Assembly (NCBI GenBank): GCA_002077065.1
Contig: NAJO01000001.1
Location: 1,674,001-1,738,000 of the forward strand
DNA length: 64,000 bases
Source: Cryoendolithus antarcticus
Lineage: Eukaryota > Ascomycota > Dothideomycetes > Cladosporiales > Cladosporiaceae
Direction: 5' to 3'
Shown here: in pieces, positions 1 to 11,609 of the stretch
How the letters are laid out: each line of letters opens with the position of its first letter
Position numbering within the stretch: the first letter of the stretch is position 1
The notes under the pieces: generated by a model
Seen by the model: only the letters and a program-made list of their open reading frames with translations
The model's database searches: none
What the model was told of the DNA's origin: nothing
Position numbers and translations under genes: made by a program

Positions 1-81
1 ATGGTCAAGGCTGCTGAGGGAGGAGATGCACTGGCGAAGGCGCATCTGCGGCAGCGAGAAGAGATGGAGAAGTTGGGGTGA
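1..81 (+). CDS. 3' end of a protein-coding gene (partial)
   Basis: An open frame runs from base 1 to a TGA at 79-81, giving 26 residues that are mostly Ala, Glu, Lys and Arg and look like a helical C-terminus. The ATG at base 1 may be internal rather than the true start, because the gene continues off the left edge. The product cannot be identified from so short a stretch. Confidence 0.45.
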   Translation: MVKAAEGGDALAKAHLRQREEMEKLG

Positions 82-507
82 TGATCGGCGGATCTGCCAC
101 AGTATCACAAGCCTCTTCATGCAATATACATAGCGTACTATGCGTGATGGCTCACTCAACTCCTGGGTGTCATCTTGTCACTCTCAGATCGTCTCATTGG
201 AGAGATCCTGGCCCACTACTCGTATCGTCGACAAGCTTTGCTGACATGCTTGGCTATCGCGTTCCGCCATCTACTTCCTCATAGGGCTAGCTTCAGCCGA
301 GGCCGATCACGGTCGAGACAAGGCGAAAAAGCACGACTCCACCTTTTTGCATGCACGGCGATAAGATTATGTATCAACAGCCGATGTGTGACTGGATGAT
401 GCCGTGTCTGGAAGCAGAAGTAGGTTCGTTCGTTCGTTGCACTCTGAATCTCCCCAGATACCTTTGCCACTGAACTTGCTCAGACGACCACCATCTGGGT
501 TACATCA
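82..507. other. Intergenic, no gene seen
   Basis: Terminator side of the partial gene and promoter side of the permease gene at 508. Short open frames here are low-complexity and unsupported. No repeat or RNA gene was noticed. Confidence 0.5.
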
Positions 508-2140
508 ATGGCGAACAGCAAATTGGCCACCGAGGCCACCGCACCTCACGCCCTCCACGATGTCGAGAAAGACATCGCGTCCCCAAAATCCTCAGGCTCA
601 GATTCCATCCGCGAATACAACGCCACAGCAGTCCACCAAGATGGCGGTATACTCTCCAAACTCCGCAATATAGAAGCGACAATGGACCGCAAATTTGGCA
701 TCGAGTCTGAAGCCATAGATCGCAAAGTACCGGAAGAGCGAATAGTAATGACCTGGCGGGAAACCCTCACTTTGGCCACACTCTGGGCTTCTGGCACGAT
801 GAACTTGTCGTGCTTCGCTACTGGATTCTTGGGCTGGGAGTTTGGTCTCAGTCTGAAACAGAACCTGCTGTGCTGTATCTTCGGATCGCTACTTGGTGGT
901 GCGACTTCAGGATCTATGGCTGTATTTGGTGCGCCGACTGGGTTGCGGCAGATCAGTATCAGTCGGTACCAGTTCGGGTGGTGGTTCGCGAAGGTAATAG
1001 CAGCCCTGAACGTGATCCAGCAGATCGGCTGGAGCGCCGTGGGATGTATCACTGGCGGAATCGCGCTGAACGCTGTGGCTGATGATGGAGTCTCAATCGC
1101 GCTGGGAGTATTCATTATCGCCTTCTTCTCGATGCTGGTAAGTTTCGTGGGCTTGAAGGCGATCCTGCCTTACGAGCGTTGGGCCTGGGTCGTATATCTC
1201 GTGGTATTCCTGGTCATTTTGGGGCAGACCGGAAGGTTTGCTACGAATGATCTTGCGCAGGATCCTCTGACTGGTATGAACCTGACGGCGGTGGTACTAT
1301 CGTTACTCAGCATCATCTATGGGAGCTCGAGTAGCTGGGCATTGGGTGAGTGTTTCGATTGCATTGCTATGAGTTTCTTGTGCTAACAGTCACACAGTGG
1401 TCTCCGACTATTACGTCCTCTACCCGACCACCATCTCGCGGCCCAAAGTCTTTATCCTCACCATGCTCGGCATCGCACTGCCCACTGGCTTTGGGATGTG
1501 CACTGGTGCCGTCGTGGCTTCGACCCTTAATGTTCGTGCCGACTGGAGCGAGGCCTACGACAAGAGCATCGGCTACCTTATTCAGGAAGCCCTGCCGCCT
1601 ATTGGGTGGGGTAAATTCATCCTCGTCCTTCTAGTTCTGAGCGGCATCAACTGCAACATCATCAACACCTACTCCGCCGCCATCAGCTGCCAGCAATTTG
1701 CGCGACCCTTCGCAAAGCTGCCTCGATTCATCTGGACAGTCATCTGCTTCGCCGTGATCCTCGCCCTCGGCGTAGCAGGCCGCGATCACTTACTCTCCTA
1801 CCTCCAGAACTTCCTCAGCTTGCTCGGATACATCGCCACGAGCTACTTTGTCATCGTGCTGCTGGAGCACTTCGTCTTCCGTAAAGGCGACTTCAGGAAC
1901 TACGATCTCGATGGCTGGAACATCCCGGCTAGACTACCTCTGGGTCTGGCTGCTAGCGCGACGTTCCTGCTCGGTGTAGCAGTATGGGTGCTGTTTATGG
2001 TGCAGACTTGGTGGATTGGACCTGGAGCTAGGCAGATCGGGGAGTTTGGAGGTGATTTGGCGAACGAGATTACGCTTGGTATTACGCTGATTGCTTATGT
2101 GCCGTTGAGATGGGCGGAGAGGAAGTATGTGGGTCGATAG
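508..2140 (+). CDS. Purine-cytosine permease (NCS1 family, FCY2-like)
   Basis: Exons 508-1345 and 1398-2140 join in frame across a 52-bp intron (GTGAGT...CACACAG, with CTAAC upstream of the acceptor), giving 526 residues. The N-terminal ~75 residues are cytosolic and charged. About twelve hydrophobic segments follow, beginning at the TWRETLTLATLW stretch, with the family signatures GAPTGLRQISISRYQFGWW and FVGLKAILPYERWAW. Length and order match fungal nucleobase:cation symporter-1 proteins such as yeast Fcy2, which import cytosine, adenine, guanine and hypoxanthine with protons at the plasma membrane. The exact substrate cannot be read from sequence. The start ATG at 508 precedes the acidic N-terminal tail usual for this family. 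Confidence 0.93.
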
Positions 2141-2758
2141 TTCACTAGATCACGCAGCAGATTTGTCGAACCAAGTCGCATCTACTGGTTGACTGTTCCA
2201 TGACCCCTAAGATCCACATGTTGGAGTGCCTTCAGCGGACCAGACGATCACACTGTCCACTTGCTAAAACCATGTTCTGTTGTCGGTTGATCATTCAGCC
2301 GGATGCCGATGGCGCCATCGAGGAGCTCACCTCAACTCAAGGCGTACTCCAGTCGCGTGATGTCGTACGTCCAATGTAGTGACCGGATAGGATGGCGGCA
2401 TTGGTCAGTTATGTAGTCGCCCGTGTTGGACATGTGCCCTGGATTGGAAATCACTAAAGCGAGTTGATGCCTTCTTGTTGCGCTTTCTTACAATCTGCTA
2501 CCGATTCAGAGGCGAGATCACTGATACCTACTCACGAGCTCGACTTCACCACAAGGCAATGCTTTGCTTGCATCTGACAGTGGACAAGAAGCGAGCAACA
2601 AGCTTTCTGCCACCCATAATGTTGCGGTTTAAGTCTTTGTTCACTGACATTTCAAGAACTTACTGCCATTCCAACGCCTTGTAAAGGCGAAACAATCGAA
2701 CGGCTCGACGATCTTCGTGCTCGAGTGGTCTGGCTGGTACAGACCAAAGGAACTCATA
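2141..2758. other. Intergenic, no gene seen
   Basis: Contains no convincing coding exon. A 14-bp string, gccattccaacgcc, occurs at 2665-2678 and again at 2762-2775 across the start of the next gene; it is probably incidental. Confidence 0.4.
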
Positions 2759-3082
2759 ATGGCCATTCCAACGCCACACATCTATACCCAAGCATACCGC
2801 CTGTACTCGACTCGGGGCGGTAACGCACGAGTAGACCGCATCGCGGCCACGATTATAGTAACTTACTGTGGCTTCGTCTTCGGTGCACCTTTGATTGGTG
2901 CGGCGTTGGTGAGCAGAAACGCGAAGAGGGACTCGAGATATGCGGAAATGTGAGATCTTCCCAGTTCTAGATTGAGGATACATGCTGACCGAGGCCATAG
3001 GCGACCACTGAGCTTTCGAGATTGTCTCCCGGGTCCTCCGTTGGAGGACTATGCTGGACCGAGGCGGCGAGTGGCAGCATGA
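2759..3082 (+). CDS. Small single-helix membrane protein, function unknown
   Basis: Exons 2759-2949 and 3001-3082 flank a textbook 51-bp intron (GTGAGA, branch CTGACC, acceptor TAG). Joining them extends the frame to 90 residues. Residues ~28-49 form one hydrophobic segment (IAATIIVTYCGFVFGAPLIG) followed by a basic stretch, then a Pro/Arg-rich tail ending RRRVAA. The Tyr/Arg-rich N-terminus (YTQAYRLYSTRGG) would suit a mitochondrial or ER membrane protein, but that is inference. The intron and the sustained frame are the main support; I do not recognise a family. Without the intron the frame would stop at 2953. Confidence 0.55.
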
Positions 3083-3529
3083 GCGGACTTGCGAGGTTCG
3101 ATTTTGGAGTTTGGCGAGAGCCTATTAGCCTGAGCATCAGGCAAGGGCATTCTGAGATCGTTGATCGGGATTAGGATTTCGTTATGCATTGAGCATGTGT
3201 AATGTACAGATGTCGACATATATCGTACAGCGTCTTTTGTTCATCGAGACATACTCAGTCGATCTCCTTCGATCAAGCCTTTGCCCAGCTTCGATCCCCA
3301 ATGTTCAGACATTTCCAACAATACCATTAGTATCACTTGGACCGCATGTTGCATCTCCATTTTTGGGAATCGACCGCGAGATGTGCCTTCTAGAGGAGTA
3401 GATCGGCGAGAGGCGTTGGAGCAAGCAGGGGAAGAGAGAGTCGATCGAGGTCTGAAATCGAGAGCCCGTTGCGAGCCGGTCGTGAAGGAGGCCACTGACA
3501 CTCCGTCTTGCCTGCTTGTTTCCATTCCA
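3083..3529. other. Intergenic (convergent gene ends), no gene seen
   Basis: Lies between the 3' ends of two convergent small genes. Overlapping short open frames on both strands show neither intron signals nor recognisable protein features. Confidence 0.45.
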
Positions 3530-3955
3530 TCAACTGAACCGATCTCCCTTCCGACTCCGATATGGTGCAGCAGCCTCGTACTGGCTCTTTGCGCTCATCT
3601 CGGCTTGTGACTGGTTGACCGGCGCTGGGTCAGCGACCACGCTTGGCTTGATATTTGGCGTTGCAGCCGCGTTTATGCCATCTGCAGCTTTCTCAAGTAT
3701 GCCACTGCTTGCCTGAGCTGGCTTTGACGGTGCACTGTCTTGATACCGCCGTCTGTTCGCCTGCGATGCTATCCGGCGTTCCTCGTTCAAAGCTGCGCGC
3801 TCGTCTCGGTCGGCGTTGATGCTGCGTTTCGCGAAGAAGTATGCGCCTCCGCCGGCGAGGACGAGGATGCCCCAGCCGTAAGCTACTGATGCTTTCTGTA
3901 TTGATGTCAGTGGCCTTATCCCAATGCATTGGGGTGCATAGCCTACAGTGTTCAT
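3530..3955 (-). CDS. DUF4748-like single-pass (probably mitochondrial) protein
   Basis: A 9-nt first exon (3955-3947, encoding MNT) and the main exon 3895-3530 flank a 51-bp intron (3946-3896, GTAGGC...CTGACATCAATACAG). The product has 124 residues. A transmembrane helix at residues ~6-23 (AYGWGILVLAGGGAYFFAKR) is followed by a charged helix rich in Asp, Glu and Arg and a disordered Ala/Pro/Ser tail. The helix plus AKRSINADR motif matches my recollection of fungal DUF4748 proteins, whose role is not established. The intron is a multiple of three, so an unspliced reading also stays open. The very short first exon makes the start uncertain. It is divergent from the XPB gene. Confidence 0.65.
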   Translation of the reverse strand: MNTVGYAPQCIGIRPLTSIQKASVAYGWGILVLAGGGAYFFAKRSINADRDERAALNEERRIASQANRRRYQDSAPSKPAQASSGILEKAADGINAAATPNIKPSVVADPAPVNQSQAEMSAKSQYEAAAPYRSRKGDRFS

Positions 3956-4301
3956 AATGGCAGTTCGGAGATTGGTGGAGTAGCCCAAGGTTCTCAGAAA
4001 AAGGTAAGATTGGACTGGTTAACAATACGGCATCCATGATCGCCGTTCATCACTCTCGAACCATCGGCGGCATCGGGCGTGATCGGGGAAGACTTCCGGC
4101 TGACATGTGAAGTGCCGTCATGACTCAGTCCGTCACTGGATGGGACCCATGCATAGCCAGCCTCACTGTCGCCTCAAGAATCTCTATCCCTTGCTCGTGC
4201 TGTCCATCAGAACCATCCTCGACGCGAACACCTGGGTTGTGCGGTCGCTTACATCATAGTTGTTGGTGACAGGTGACGACGTGCAGGCGACATTGTCCAT
4301 C
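3956..4301. promoter_or_regulatory. Divergent promoter between the DUF4748-like gene and XPB
   Basis: 346 bp separate two genes transcribed outward. No clear TATA box or repeated operator-like motif was seen, so the assignment rests only on gene orientation. Confidence 0.4.
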
Positions 4302-6897
4302 ATGGCGCCCAAACGCAAGGCAGGCGCCGCAAGTGGCCGCCCTTCGAAGCGCACCGCCTCCGGTATCAGCACTCCCGTCAGCGTCTCCGAAGATCAAGAC
4401 TTCTCGATGGGAAGCGAATCTGACCCAGAGGACCACGATGTCACCAGCAAGTACGACAGTCAGTACCCTCTGCTGCGTGCTCTGCTTAGCTTCGTCCCTC
4501 TGACATGAGTGCACAGAAACGGTAGAGAAATTCTCAATTGCCTCGAGCGCGAAGAAGCAGCCTCCGCGAGAGGGTCACGATGCTGCTTCTCATCTCTTTA
4601 CTTCCCTTCGAGACTTGTCTGGCGAGGAGCTGAAACCTGATCATCATCTCAGACCAATATGGCTGAACGCCACGAGTGGCAAGGTAGTGTTGGAGACGTT
4701 CTCGCCGAGCTTCAAGCAGGCGCAGACGTTTCTCATCAACATTGCGGAGCCGCAGAGTCGGACGACCCATATGCATGAGTATAAGATCAACAGTCATAGT
4801 CTGTTTGCTGCGGTGAGCGTAGGATTGACAGAACAGGACATCATTCGCGATCTAGAGCTGTTCTCGAAGTCAAAGTTGCCGGAAAGCATCAAGGACTACA
4901 TTCATCGGAACACACAGTCCTTCGGAAAGGTCAGACTGGTGTTGAAGCACAATCGGTACTACATCGAGAGCTCGGATCCGAGCGTTCTGCAAAGACTGTT
5001 GAAAGATCCAGTGATTGCTCCATGCAGGGTCGAAGAGACCGATGAGCTTAGGACGGACGTGGCACCAAAGATGGGTCAGCTGGTCATTTCGGGCACAAAA
5101 GAAGCAGCAGGGGTGAGAGAAGCACAAGCGCAGGTCGCACGGCAAGTCAAGAGACCAGAAGATGACGATGAGTCTGACGACGAATATGGTGGGCGAGAGC
5201 TGGAGCAGGACATGACCGACTTGCTTCGTGATGAGGACGACGATGAGGAGATTGATCAAGTACATTCCTTCGAGATTGACGGCACGAAGATTCAGCAGGT
5301 TCAGGAGAGGTGTAATGTTGAACTTGGTCTGCCTCTGACAGAAGAATATGACTTCCGGAACGATGACATGAACGCCACCCTCGACATTGATCTGCGACCG
5401 AATGTACAGATTAGATACTATCAAGAGCACGCACTCAGCAAAATGTTCGGCAACGGCAGAGCAAGATCAGGTATCATCGTGCTGCCTTGCGGAGCAGGCA
5501 AGACGCTGGTGGGCATCACAGCAGCCTGCACAGTGAAGAAGAGCGCGATCGTGCTGTGCACTTCGGCCATGAGTGTGGTGCAATGGAAGGAGGAGTTCAA
5601 GAAGTGGTCCAACATTAATCCTGATGACATCGCTATCTTTACCTCTGGCGAGAAGGAGAAGCTCAATCACAAAGCTGGTATCATCATATGCACATATAGC
5701 ATGGTGACCCAAAACACTCGACGAGCGCACGACAGTCAGCTGATCATGGACTTCATCACGAGTCGCGAGTGGGGCCTCATGGTCCTCGATGAAGTCCACG
5801 TTGTGCCTGCGGAGATGTTCAGACGTGTCACGAGTAAGATCAAGACACACTCGAAACTCGGGTTGACTGCTACACTACTCCGCGAAGATGACAAGATCAA
5901 GGATCTTAACTTCCTGATCGGTCCCAAGCTGTACGAAGCCAACTGGCTACAGCTCAGTGAAGAGGGCCACATTGCTCGTGTCCAGTGCGCTGAAGTCTGG
6001 TGCCCGATGACCACTGAATTCTACACAGAGTATATGAACGCTGCTGGCAACGTCAACAAGCAGTTCCTCCTTTCTACCATGAACCCACGCAAGTTCCAGG
6101 CCTGCCAGTTCCTGATCAACTTCCACGAGAAGCGAGGCGACAAGATCATCGTCTTCTCCGACAACGTGTACGCGCTCAAGAAATACGCCGAGGGCATGAC
6201 AAAGCCCTACATCTACGGCGACACCTCCCAGCGCGAACGCGAGCTCGTTCTCGCAAACTTCCAAATGAACGAAGCAGTGTCCACCGTCTTCCTCTCCGAG
6301 ATCGGCGACACCTCGCTCGATCTTCCCGAAGCCACGTGCCTCATTCAAGTCTCCTCCCACTACGGGAGTCGGCGTCAAGAAGCCCAGCGACTCGGCCGCA
6401 TCCTTCGAGCCAAGCGCCGCAACGACGAGGGTTTCAACGCCTTTTTCTACTCCCTCGTCAGCAAAGACACAAATGAGATGTTCTACTCCGCCAAACGGCA
6501 AGCCTTCCTCGTAGACCAAGGCTACGCCTTCAAAGTCATCACGCATCTGAACGGCATTGACAAAATGCCGAATCTCCATTTCTCTACCCAACAGGAGCGC
6601 ATGTCACTACTTACTGATGTGTTACTGCAGAATGAGACTGCCGGAGATGTGGAGGATATCAAGGATGACTTGTTCAGCGATCGGAACGTGGCTAGGAACC
6701 GCGGGAGGAAGGCACTGGTCAAGCGACAGGCGGGGACTTTGAGCAGTTTGGCTGGCGGGGAGAGCATGGCGTATATGGAGTATGCGCGGGGGAGCAAGAC
6801 GAACAAGGAGCTGGCTAAGCAGAGGAACCAGTTCTTTCGGAAGGAGGATCGGGCGAAGGAGAGGAGGAAGAAGGCTACGGCTAGTATGTTGGATTAG
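4302..6897 (+). CDS. SSL2: TFIIH 3'-5' DNA helicase/translocase XPB (Ssl2/RAD25)
   Basis: Exon 1 (4302-4458) and exon 2 (4517-6897) flank a 58-bp intron (GTCAGT, branch CTGACA, acceptor CACAG); the product has 845 residues. The N-terminus is basic and Ser-rich. The family-specific DNA-damage-recognition-like region (HLRPIWLNATSGKVVLETFSP) is followed by helicase domain 1 with the Walker A stretch LPCGAGKT (about residue 375-382), the DEVH box (about 477) and the RED motif (LLREDDK). Helicase domain 2 carries QEAQRLGRILR. XPB is the ATP-dependent translocase that opens promoters within TFIIH and acts in nucleotide excision repair. The first in-frame ATG with good context and the intron set the start. 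Confidence 0.97.
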
Positions 6898-7229
6898 GAG
6901 AGATGTTGGCAGGGCTTCCGAACGATCTTAGTACAGATGGAGGTGCCTCTGTGCACAATGCACAGTTTCATTCATCTACTCGTCCACTCCCCCTAGCTGC
7001 AAGAACATTGTTTAGGTCAGGCCAATCTGTATATTGAATATAGGTTGCGGTGCGGTCCGCGATTATGCAGGTACACCGAGTAAATGTTATCGCCAACTTC
7101 AACCTCGTACGATGAAGGTTTGAGGCCATTGAGTCGCCAGATCTCTTCATCTTGAGCCTTGAAGTCTGTACGTTGATCTTTGACCTTCTCTCAGCCCGGA
7201 CTCGAGCCGTCTACTAGACTCCATACATC
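6898..7229. other. Intergenic between XPB and ERG20
   Basis: 332 bp containing the XPB 3' flank and the ERG20 promoter. No coding exon or repeat was seen. Confidence 0.5.
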
Positions 7230-8333
7230 ATGCCGGCCACTCTAAAGGACTTCGAAGCGGTCTTCCCCAAGCTGGTGGAAGACCTAAAGCAACACTGCGA
7301 GCACTACAAACTCCCCACACAAGCGCTGGATTGGTTCGAGAAGGTACCGCACCCATTGCCTGCTCTGTCCAGTCAGTCTCGTCAGCCATTGACTCACTAC
7401 CAGCCCTAGTCCCTCCAACACAATACCCTCGGCGGAAAATGCAACCGCGGCCTCTCCGTAATCGACACCGCCCAAATCCTGCTCGGCCGTGATCTCACTT
7501 CGGACGAGTACTTCCACGCCGCAACACTAGGCTGGATGATCGAGCTCCTGCAAGCCTTCTTCCTCGTCTCAGACGACATAATGGACTCCTCCAAAACCCG
7601 CCGCGGCCAACCCTGCTGGTACCTCGCCCCGAACGTCGGCATGATCGCCATAAACGACGCTTTCATGCTCGAGAGCTCGATCTACGTGCTGCTGAAGAAG
7701 TACTTCAAGAGCCACGCCGCGTACGTGGAGCTCATGGAGCTGTTCCACGAGGTGTCTTTCCAGACTGAGCTGGGGCAGACGTGCGATTTGTTGACTGCGC
7801 CGGAGGATCATGTTGACTTGGAGAACTTTAGTTTGGAGAAGTATACGTTTATTGTGATTTACAAGACGGCGTATTACTCGTTCTACTTGCCGGTTGCGTT
7901 GGCGCTGCTATATACGGGCAAGGCTTCGGCGGAGAATCTGAAGCAGGCGGAGGATATTCTGATACCGATGGGGGAGTACTTTCAGGTGCAGGACGATTAT
8001 CTGGATAACTTTGCGGATCCGGAGACGCTGGGGAAAATTGGGACGGATATTCAGGACAATAAGTGCTCGTGGCTGGTCAATCAGGCGTTGAGGAAGTGCA
8101 GTAAAGAGCAGAGGAAGGTGTTGGAGGAGAATTATGGGCGGAAAGACAAGACGTGCGAAGCGAAGGTCAAGAAGCTGTTCGATGAGCTTGAGCTGGAGAA
8201 GGTGTATAAAGAGTATGAGGAGGAGAGGGTCGCGGATTTGCGAAAGAAGATCGCGGCTGTAGACGAGAGCCAGGGCATGAAAAAGGAGGTCTTCGAGGAG
8301 TTCTTGAGGAAGATCTACAAGAGATCGAAGTAG
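7230..8333 (+). CDS. ERG20: Farnesyl diphosphate synthase
   Basis: Exons 7230-7343 and 7410-8333 (66-bp intron GTACCG...CCCTAG, phase 0) give 345 residues, the usual length. The first aspartate-rich motif DDIMD lies at residues 93-97 and the second, DDYLD, at 233-237; RRGQPCWY and FQTELGQ are also present. The two aromatic residues (FF) just before the first motif are the bulky chain-length-limiting pair of eukaryotic FPP synthases, so a C15 product is expected. The enzyme condenses DMAPP/GPP with IPP, feeding sterols, dolichol, ubiquinone and prenylation. Another sterol gene, lanosterol synthase, lies 15.5 kb downstream with unrelated genes between. Confidence 0.97.
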
Positions 8334-8524
8334 AGCTGTGTCGATGAGAGCTCTGCACTCGTGAGCCACGAAGTATATGGCCGCTTCACTTCCACCAGTT
8401 CCCAGTCTTTATGTCTGCAGATCTCGTGCTGATGGATCACAGTCGCGTGCAGCTAACGTCAGCTCCTATGCCGTGGAGTTCCCCGCCAACACCTCTCCCT
8501 TCTGACCCTTCTCCATAGGCTCCC

Positions 8525-9367
8525 CTATGCATCCCCTACCCCGTTCCACATCATCCCCTCAACCCCACACTTCCCATCACACGCCCCATCCCCTAGTCCA
8601 CCACTAACATACTCCTCCTCCACATACCACGGTTCCTGCTCATCGTCCGACCAGAAATAGCGATCGCGTCTGTACCTTGGCCGGACTCGACTCCACACGA
8701 GCCTCTCCTGCCTCCAGTCATCTTCGCGCAGCACTTCCGGCGGCATGCGCCGGTCGCCTTCGATACGGGGTGGATTAGTCGGGAGACGGGAGAGCTCGAG
8801 ATCGAGCCGAGAGGCGCGAGAGCGTAGTTTGCGGCGTGGTGGAAGCGGTGTGGGTATGGCTTGTGACGAGGGCGTGCTCCGCGGTGGTGGAGCTAGGGGA
8901 GGTGTGGTTTCAGGTGCTGCGCGGTCTTTGGGGGGTAGCAGCTCCTTGGAGTCCGCGGACATACCGGCATTAGGTGCGTCGGCCGCAGGGATGTTCAGAG
9001 GATGTTCTGCCTTCGCTTCTGGCTCTGGCTTCGGCACAGCGTCCGCCGGCGAAGGATTCGTCTCGGCTGCTGCCTCCTCGTTGGCTGTTGACCGGGCGAT
9101 GGAGCTGACTGGCACAGTGGCCTCCGTCTTGTCGACTACAAGTATGGCGCAAGGTAGGTCTGTCTTGACCTCGGACCCTAAGCCTGCTAAAGCAATTACC
9201 GGAGGAGTCAGATCCGCTATGAGAGGATTGGCCGATCCGTGTCCGTTTGATGGAAGCTGCGCGTGCGCAGGCAGTATGAGCTGTGCGTGATGCTCGGTGG
9301 GTGAGCTGGGCGGAGCAGTGAGAAAGGCGCCCAGATCCCAAGGCTCCTCGCATATCGTGGCCGCCAT
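8525..9367 (-). CDS. Unknown protein, largely disordered
   Basis: A single open frame of 280 residues from the ATG at 9367, chosen for its better start context (G at -3, G at +4). An upstream in-frame ATG at 9493 would add 42 residues. The N-terminus MAATICEEPWDLGAFLTAPP is followed by ~150 residues rich in Pro, Ala, Ser and Glu. A conserved-looking basic/aromatic block (RPRYRRDRYFWSDDEQEPWY) leads to a Gly-rich tail with two Cys. No family is recognised. Coding status rests on frame length and the ordered C-terminal block. It converges with ERG20. Confidence 0.55.
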   Translation of the reverse strand: MAATICEEPWDLGAFLTAPPSSPTEHHAQLILPAHAQLPSNGHGSANPLIADLTPPVIALAGLGSEVKTDLPCAILVVDKTEATVPVSSIARSTANEEAAAETNPSPADAVPKPEPEAKAEHPLNIPAADAPNAGMSADSKELLPPKDRAAPETTPPLAPPPRSTPSSQAIPTPLPPRRKLRSRASRLDLELSRLPTNPPRIEGDRRMPPEVLREDDWRQERLVWSRVRPRYRRDRYFWSDDEQEPWYVEEEYVSGGLGDGACDGKCGVEGMMWNGVGDA

Positions 9368-9493
9368 TGCAGAAAGGTTCCTGGCCGGAAAATGGATGTG
9401 CCGAGTGCGAGGGTGGAAGGAGCAATGTGTAGATGGACGTGGAAGGAAGGAAGGAACAACTTCAGCTGGGAAGCAAGTGCGATCGAGTGACAT

Positions 9494-9866
9494 CGGTGCT
9501 GCCGTTCACGTTGGTTCTAGGCATCATCACTGACTGTAGGCGTCGTCACTGAGTTCAGTCTATCAGTGAAGAAGTCGCCAGTCAAGATTGATGTCGTTGT
9601 TATTTGCTGTTTCTTTTGCAATCCTATGCTAAATGAGAGTGAACATCATCACTTGAGGAAGCGAGTAGCTACTTCAATAGACACTTGTTGATTGATACTG
9701 CTACGCGTTAGTGAAAGTAGAGCAGATGGCGCACTGTGTTAGGGATATCGTTATTCTCGTTGGAGTGTTTACCCTACTACTGTCGACGTTACGCCGGACA
9801 TACCCGATGTAGTGACACTCCACTGCGATCACATTCATTCCAAGTCCTTCGATCGCCAACCTCAGC
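9494..9866. other. Intergenic, no gene seen
   Basis: Between two minus-strand genes; the downstream part is the 3' flank of the WW-like gene. No repeats or RNA genes were noticed. Confidence 0.4.
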
Positions 9867-10648
9867 TCACGACTTCAAGAACGCCATTCTCTTTGCGTTC
9901 TTCTTCTCCTTGCGCTTTGCATTCATCTCCTTGATCTCCTCCTTGCTGTACTTCACGGCCTGCCTCTCAGCTTTGAGACTCTTCCCACTGTTCATGTTGG
10001 CAGCAGCCTGAGCGTCGAAGAACGCCTCCATTTGACGCCCCGACTTGTTGTAGTCGTTATGGCGTTCTGCAGTGACATCCTCGCGCTGGAAGCCACCAGT
10101 ACGTGAGTTGAAGCCAGCAGCGGCGCCGTAGTCGACATTCTCCAGAGTTTGCTGGGCGGTAGTGGACTTGGCAAGGCGCTCACTGTACTTCAGCCACTGA
10201 TGCCAGGCATCGTAGTACTTCGTTGCATCGTATGAACCATGAATGCGGGGATTGTAGCCTTGGTAGGCGAAGGTCTTTGGCTTGGGCTCATCATAGTGTA
10301 GTGGTGCTGTCTGATCGTACGCCTCTTCAGCCTCTTCGGCAACTGTTGTAAGTGAAATGGTCAGTATGACAGTAGCGTGTCCGCGTTGACAATCTTCTTA
10401 CGAATCTTGGGATCTGTTGGCTGCTGCAAGCCCGATGCATGCACAGCTTGATTCGTATAGTCCCACAGCCAGAATTGCTCGCCTGGCTCCTTCTCCGTGC
10501 GCTCGTTCGTCACTAAGTTCATAAAGCAGTAGTCTTGTCCGCATGGCGAGGTGGTCTTATCGATGAAGACTTTGCACCAGGGATAGGTCTGTTGCAATTC
10601 CTTGTCAGTGGTCTGGGTTGCCTGTGCAATTTCCAAGAAAGTTGACAT
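9867..10648 (-). CDS. WW-like-domain protein with basic C-terminus
   Basis: Exons 10648-10402 and 10342-9867 flank a 59-bp intron (GTAAGAAG...TACTGACC...ACAACAG), giving 240 residues. Residues ~22-55 resemble a degenerate WW domain: PWCKVFID, then YCFMNLVTNERTEKEP, without the usual second Trp. The middle holds YNPRIHGSYD, and the C-terminus is a charged helix with many Lys/Glu ending KKNAKRMAFLKS. WW domains bind Pro-rich partners, often in splicing or transcription; a nuclear role is only a guess. An upstream in-frame ATG (10714) or additional upstream exons (see 10990-11241) may supply the real N-terminus. Confidence 0.7.
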
Positions 10649-11609
10649 GGCGTATGATGAGGGAAGACAGGGGCAACTGTCCGCGAGTCTGATGAAAGTG
10701 GCTTCGTGGTGCATCAAATGGATGTTGTCAAGTCAGAGTCCGAAGTAAGATTGCGCCGGCCTAGTGACTGTCGCCGTCGCGGCCGCTGTGGCTTGGCATA
10801 GCTACGGGGGCAAGAGCGATCGAACCTTGGTCGGAAGTCCGGGTGTTGCGTAGAGCGAGACTGACTCAGGCAGTTTCGTACGAATAGAGAGGAAGTCCCG
10901 CGAACACAGGCATCATCGACAAATGAAAAAGCTAAAAACGCTGAGGCGCCGCCAACGCTGCAGGACAGTAACGTAATCGCACAACTTACTATCGTATCAG
11001 GTGTTGCGTCCTGCTACATACTGTCAGCAAGATCGAAGAGGGATCTCTACGACTTACGGAGTAAGCTGCGATGAGACAGTGTCGCGCCAGTGGTGATGTG
11101 AAAAAGTGAAAATCGATGGGATCCAAGTTCATGAACGCTGCTCGTGGCCTGACATACCTGGCCCTGGCTCTCTGCTTGGGCTGTCGTGTCATGCGTCGTA
11201 GCCGTGGCAGGCGCTTCTGCAGTCTCTTTGATATCCGCCATTGCTTTTGCGTTACCATTGCCTCCGAAGAACAGACATAGAAGCGCGTGAGGTGGTCTCG
11301 CAGCCAAGGCAACCTTAGTCATCACCCGCTGTTCCTCCCGAAACCCCGATTTCCACGCGACAGACGTCAAGATCAAGGAGCTTACGCCACATACAGCAAC
11401 AAGCGCGAGGTTCAGCTCACACCATCGCGACTTGGCGCGTCTGTTGCCTAACGGGCGAGGGGCTCGTCTTATTTCCAGGTCGATCGGCGGTGAGTCACAC
11501 GGCCTAGCAGGTAGATTAAGGACAATAGCTGGTCAATGATCACTACGTTCCTTCATCGTCTTCAAAACATCACAGCTTCGTGTTCTAGACACCACAGCTT
11601 AGTATCATC
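10649..11609. other. Gene-poor interval around the divergent WW-like and GFA genes
   Basis: Apart from the possible exons at 10990-11241, nothing convincing is seen. It probably holds the promoters of the two divergent genes. Confidence 0.35.
10990..11241 (-). other. Possible upstream exons of the WW-like gene, or a separate small gene
   Basis: An ATG at 11241 opens 28 codons of Ala/Thr/Glu-rich sequence ending exactly at a CAG|GTATGT donor (11158). A second 24-nt piece, 11013-10990, is bounded by TATGTAG and GTAAGT and continues the frame. Both end in phase 0 and could splice to a site just before the WW-like domain (for example before the codon at 10588). That would require a ~400-bp intron, long for this window. 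Confidence 0.3.

Noticed and set aside
5947..6591. Long antisense open frame within XPB
   Set aside because: It is a codon-usage shadow of the conserved XPB helicase domain on the other strand.
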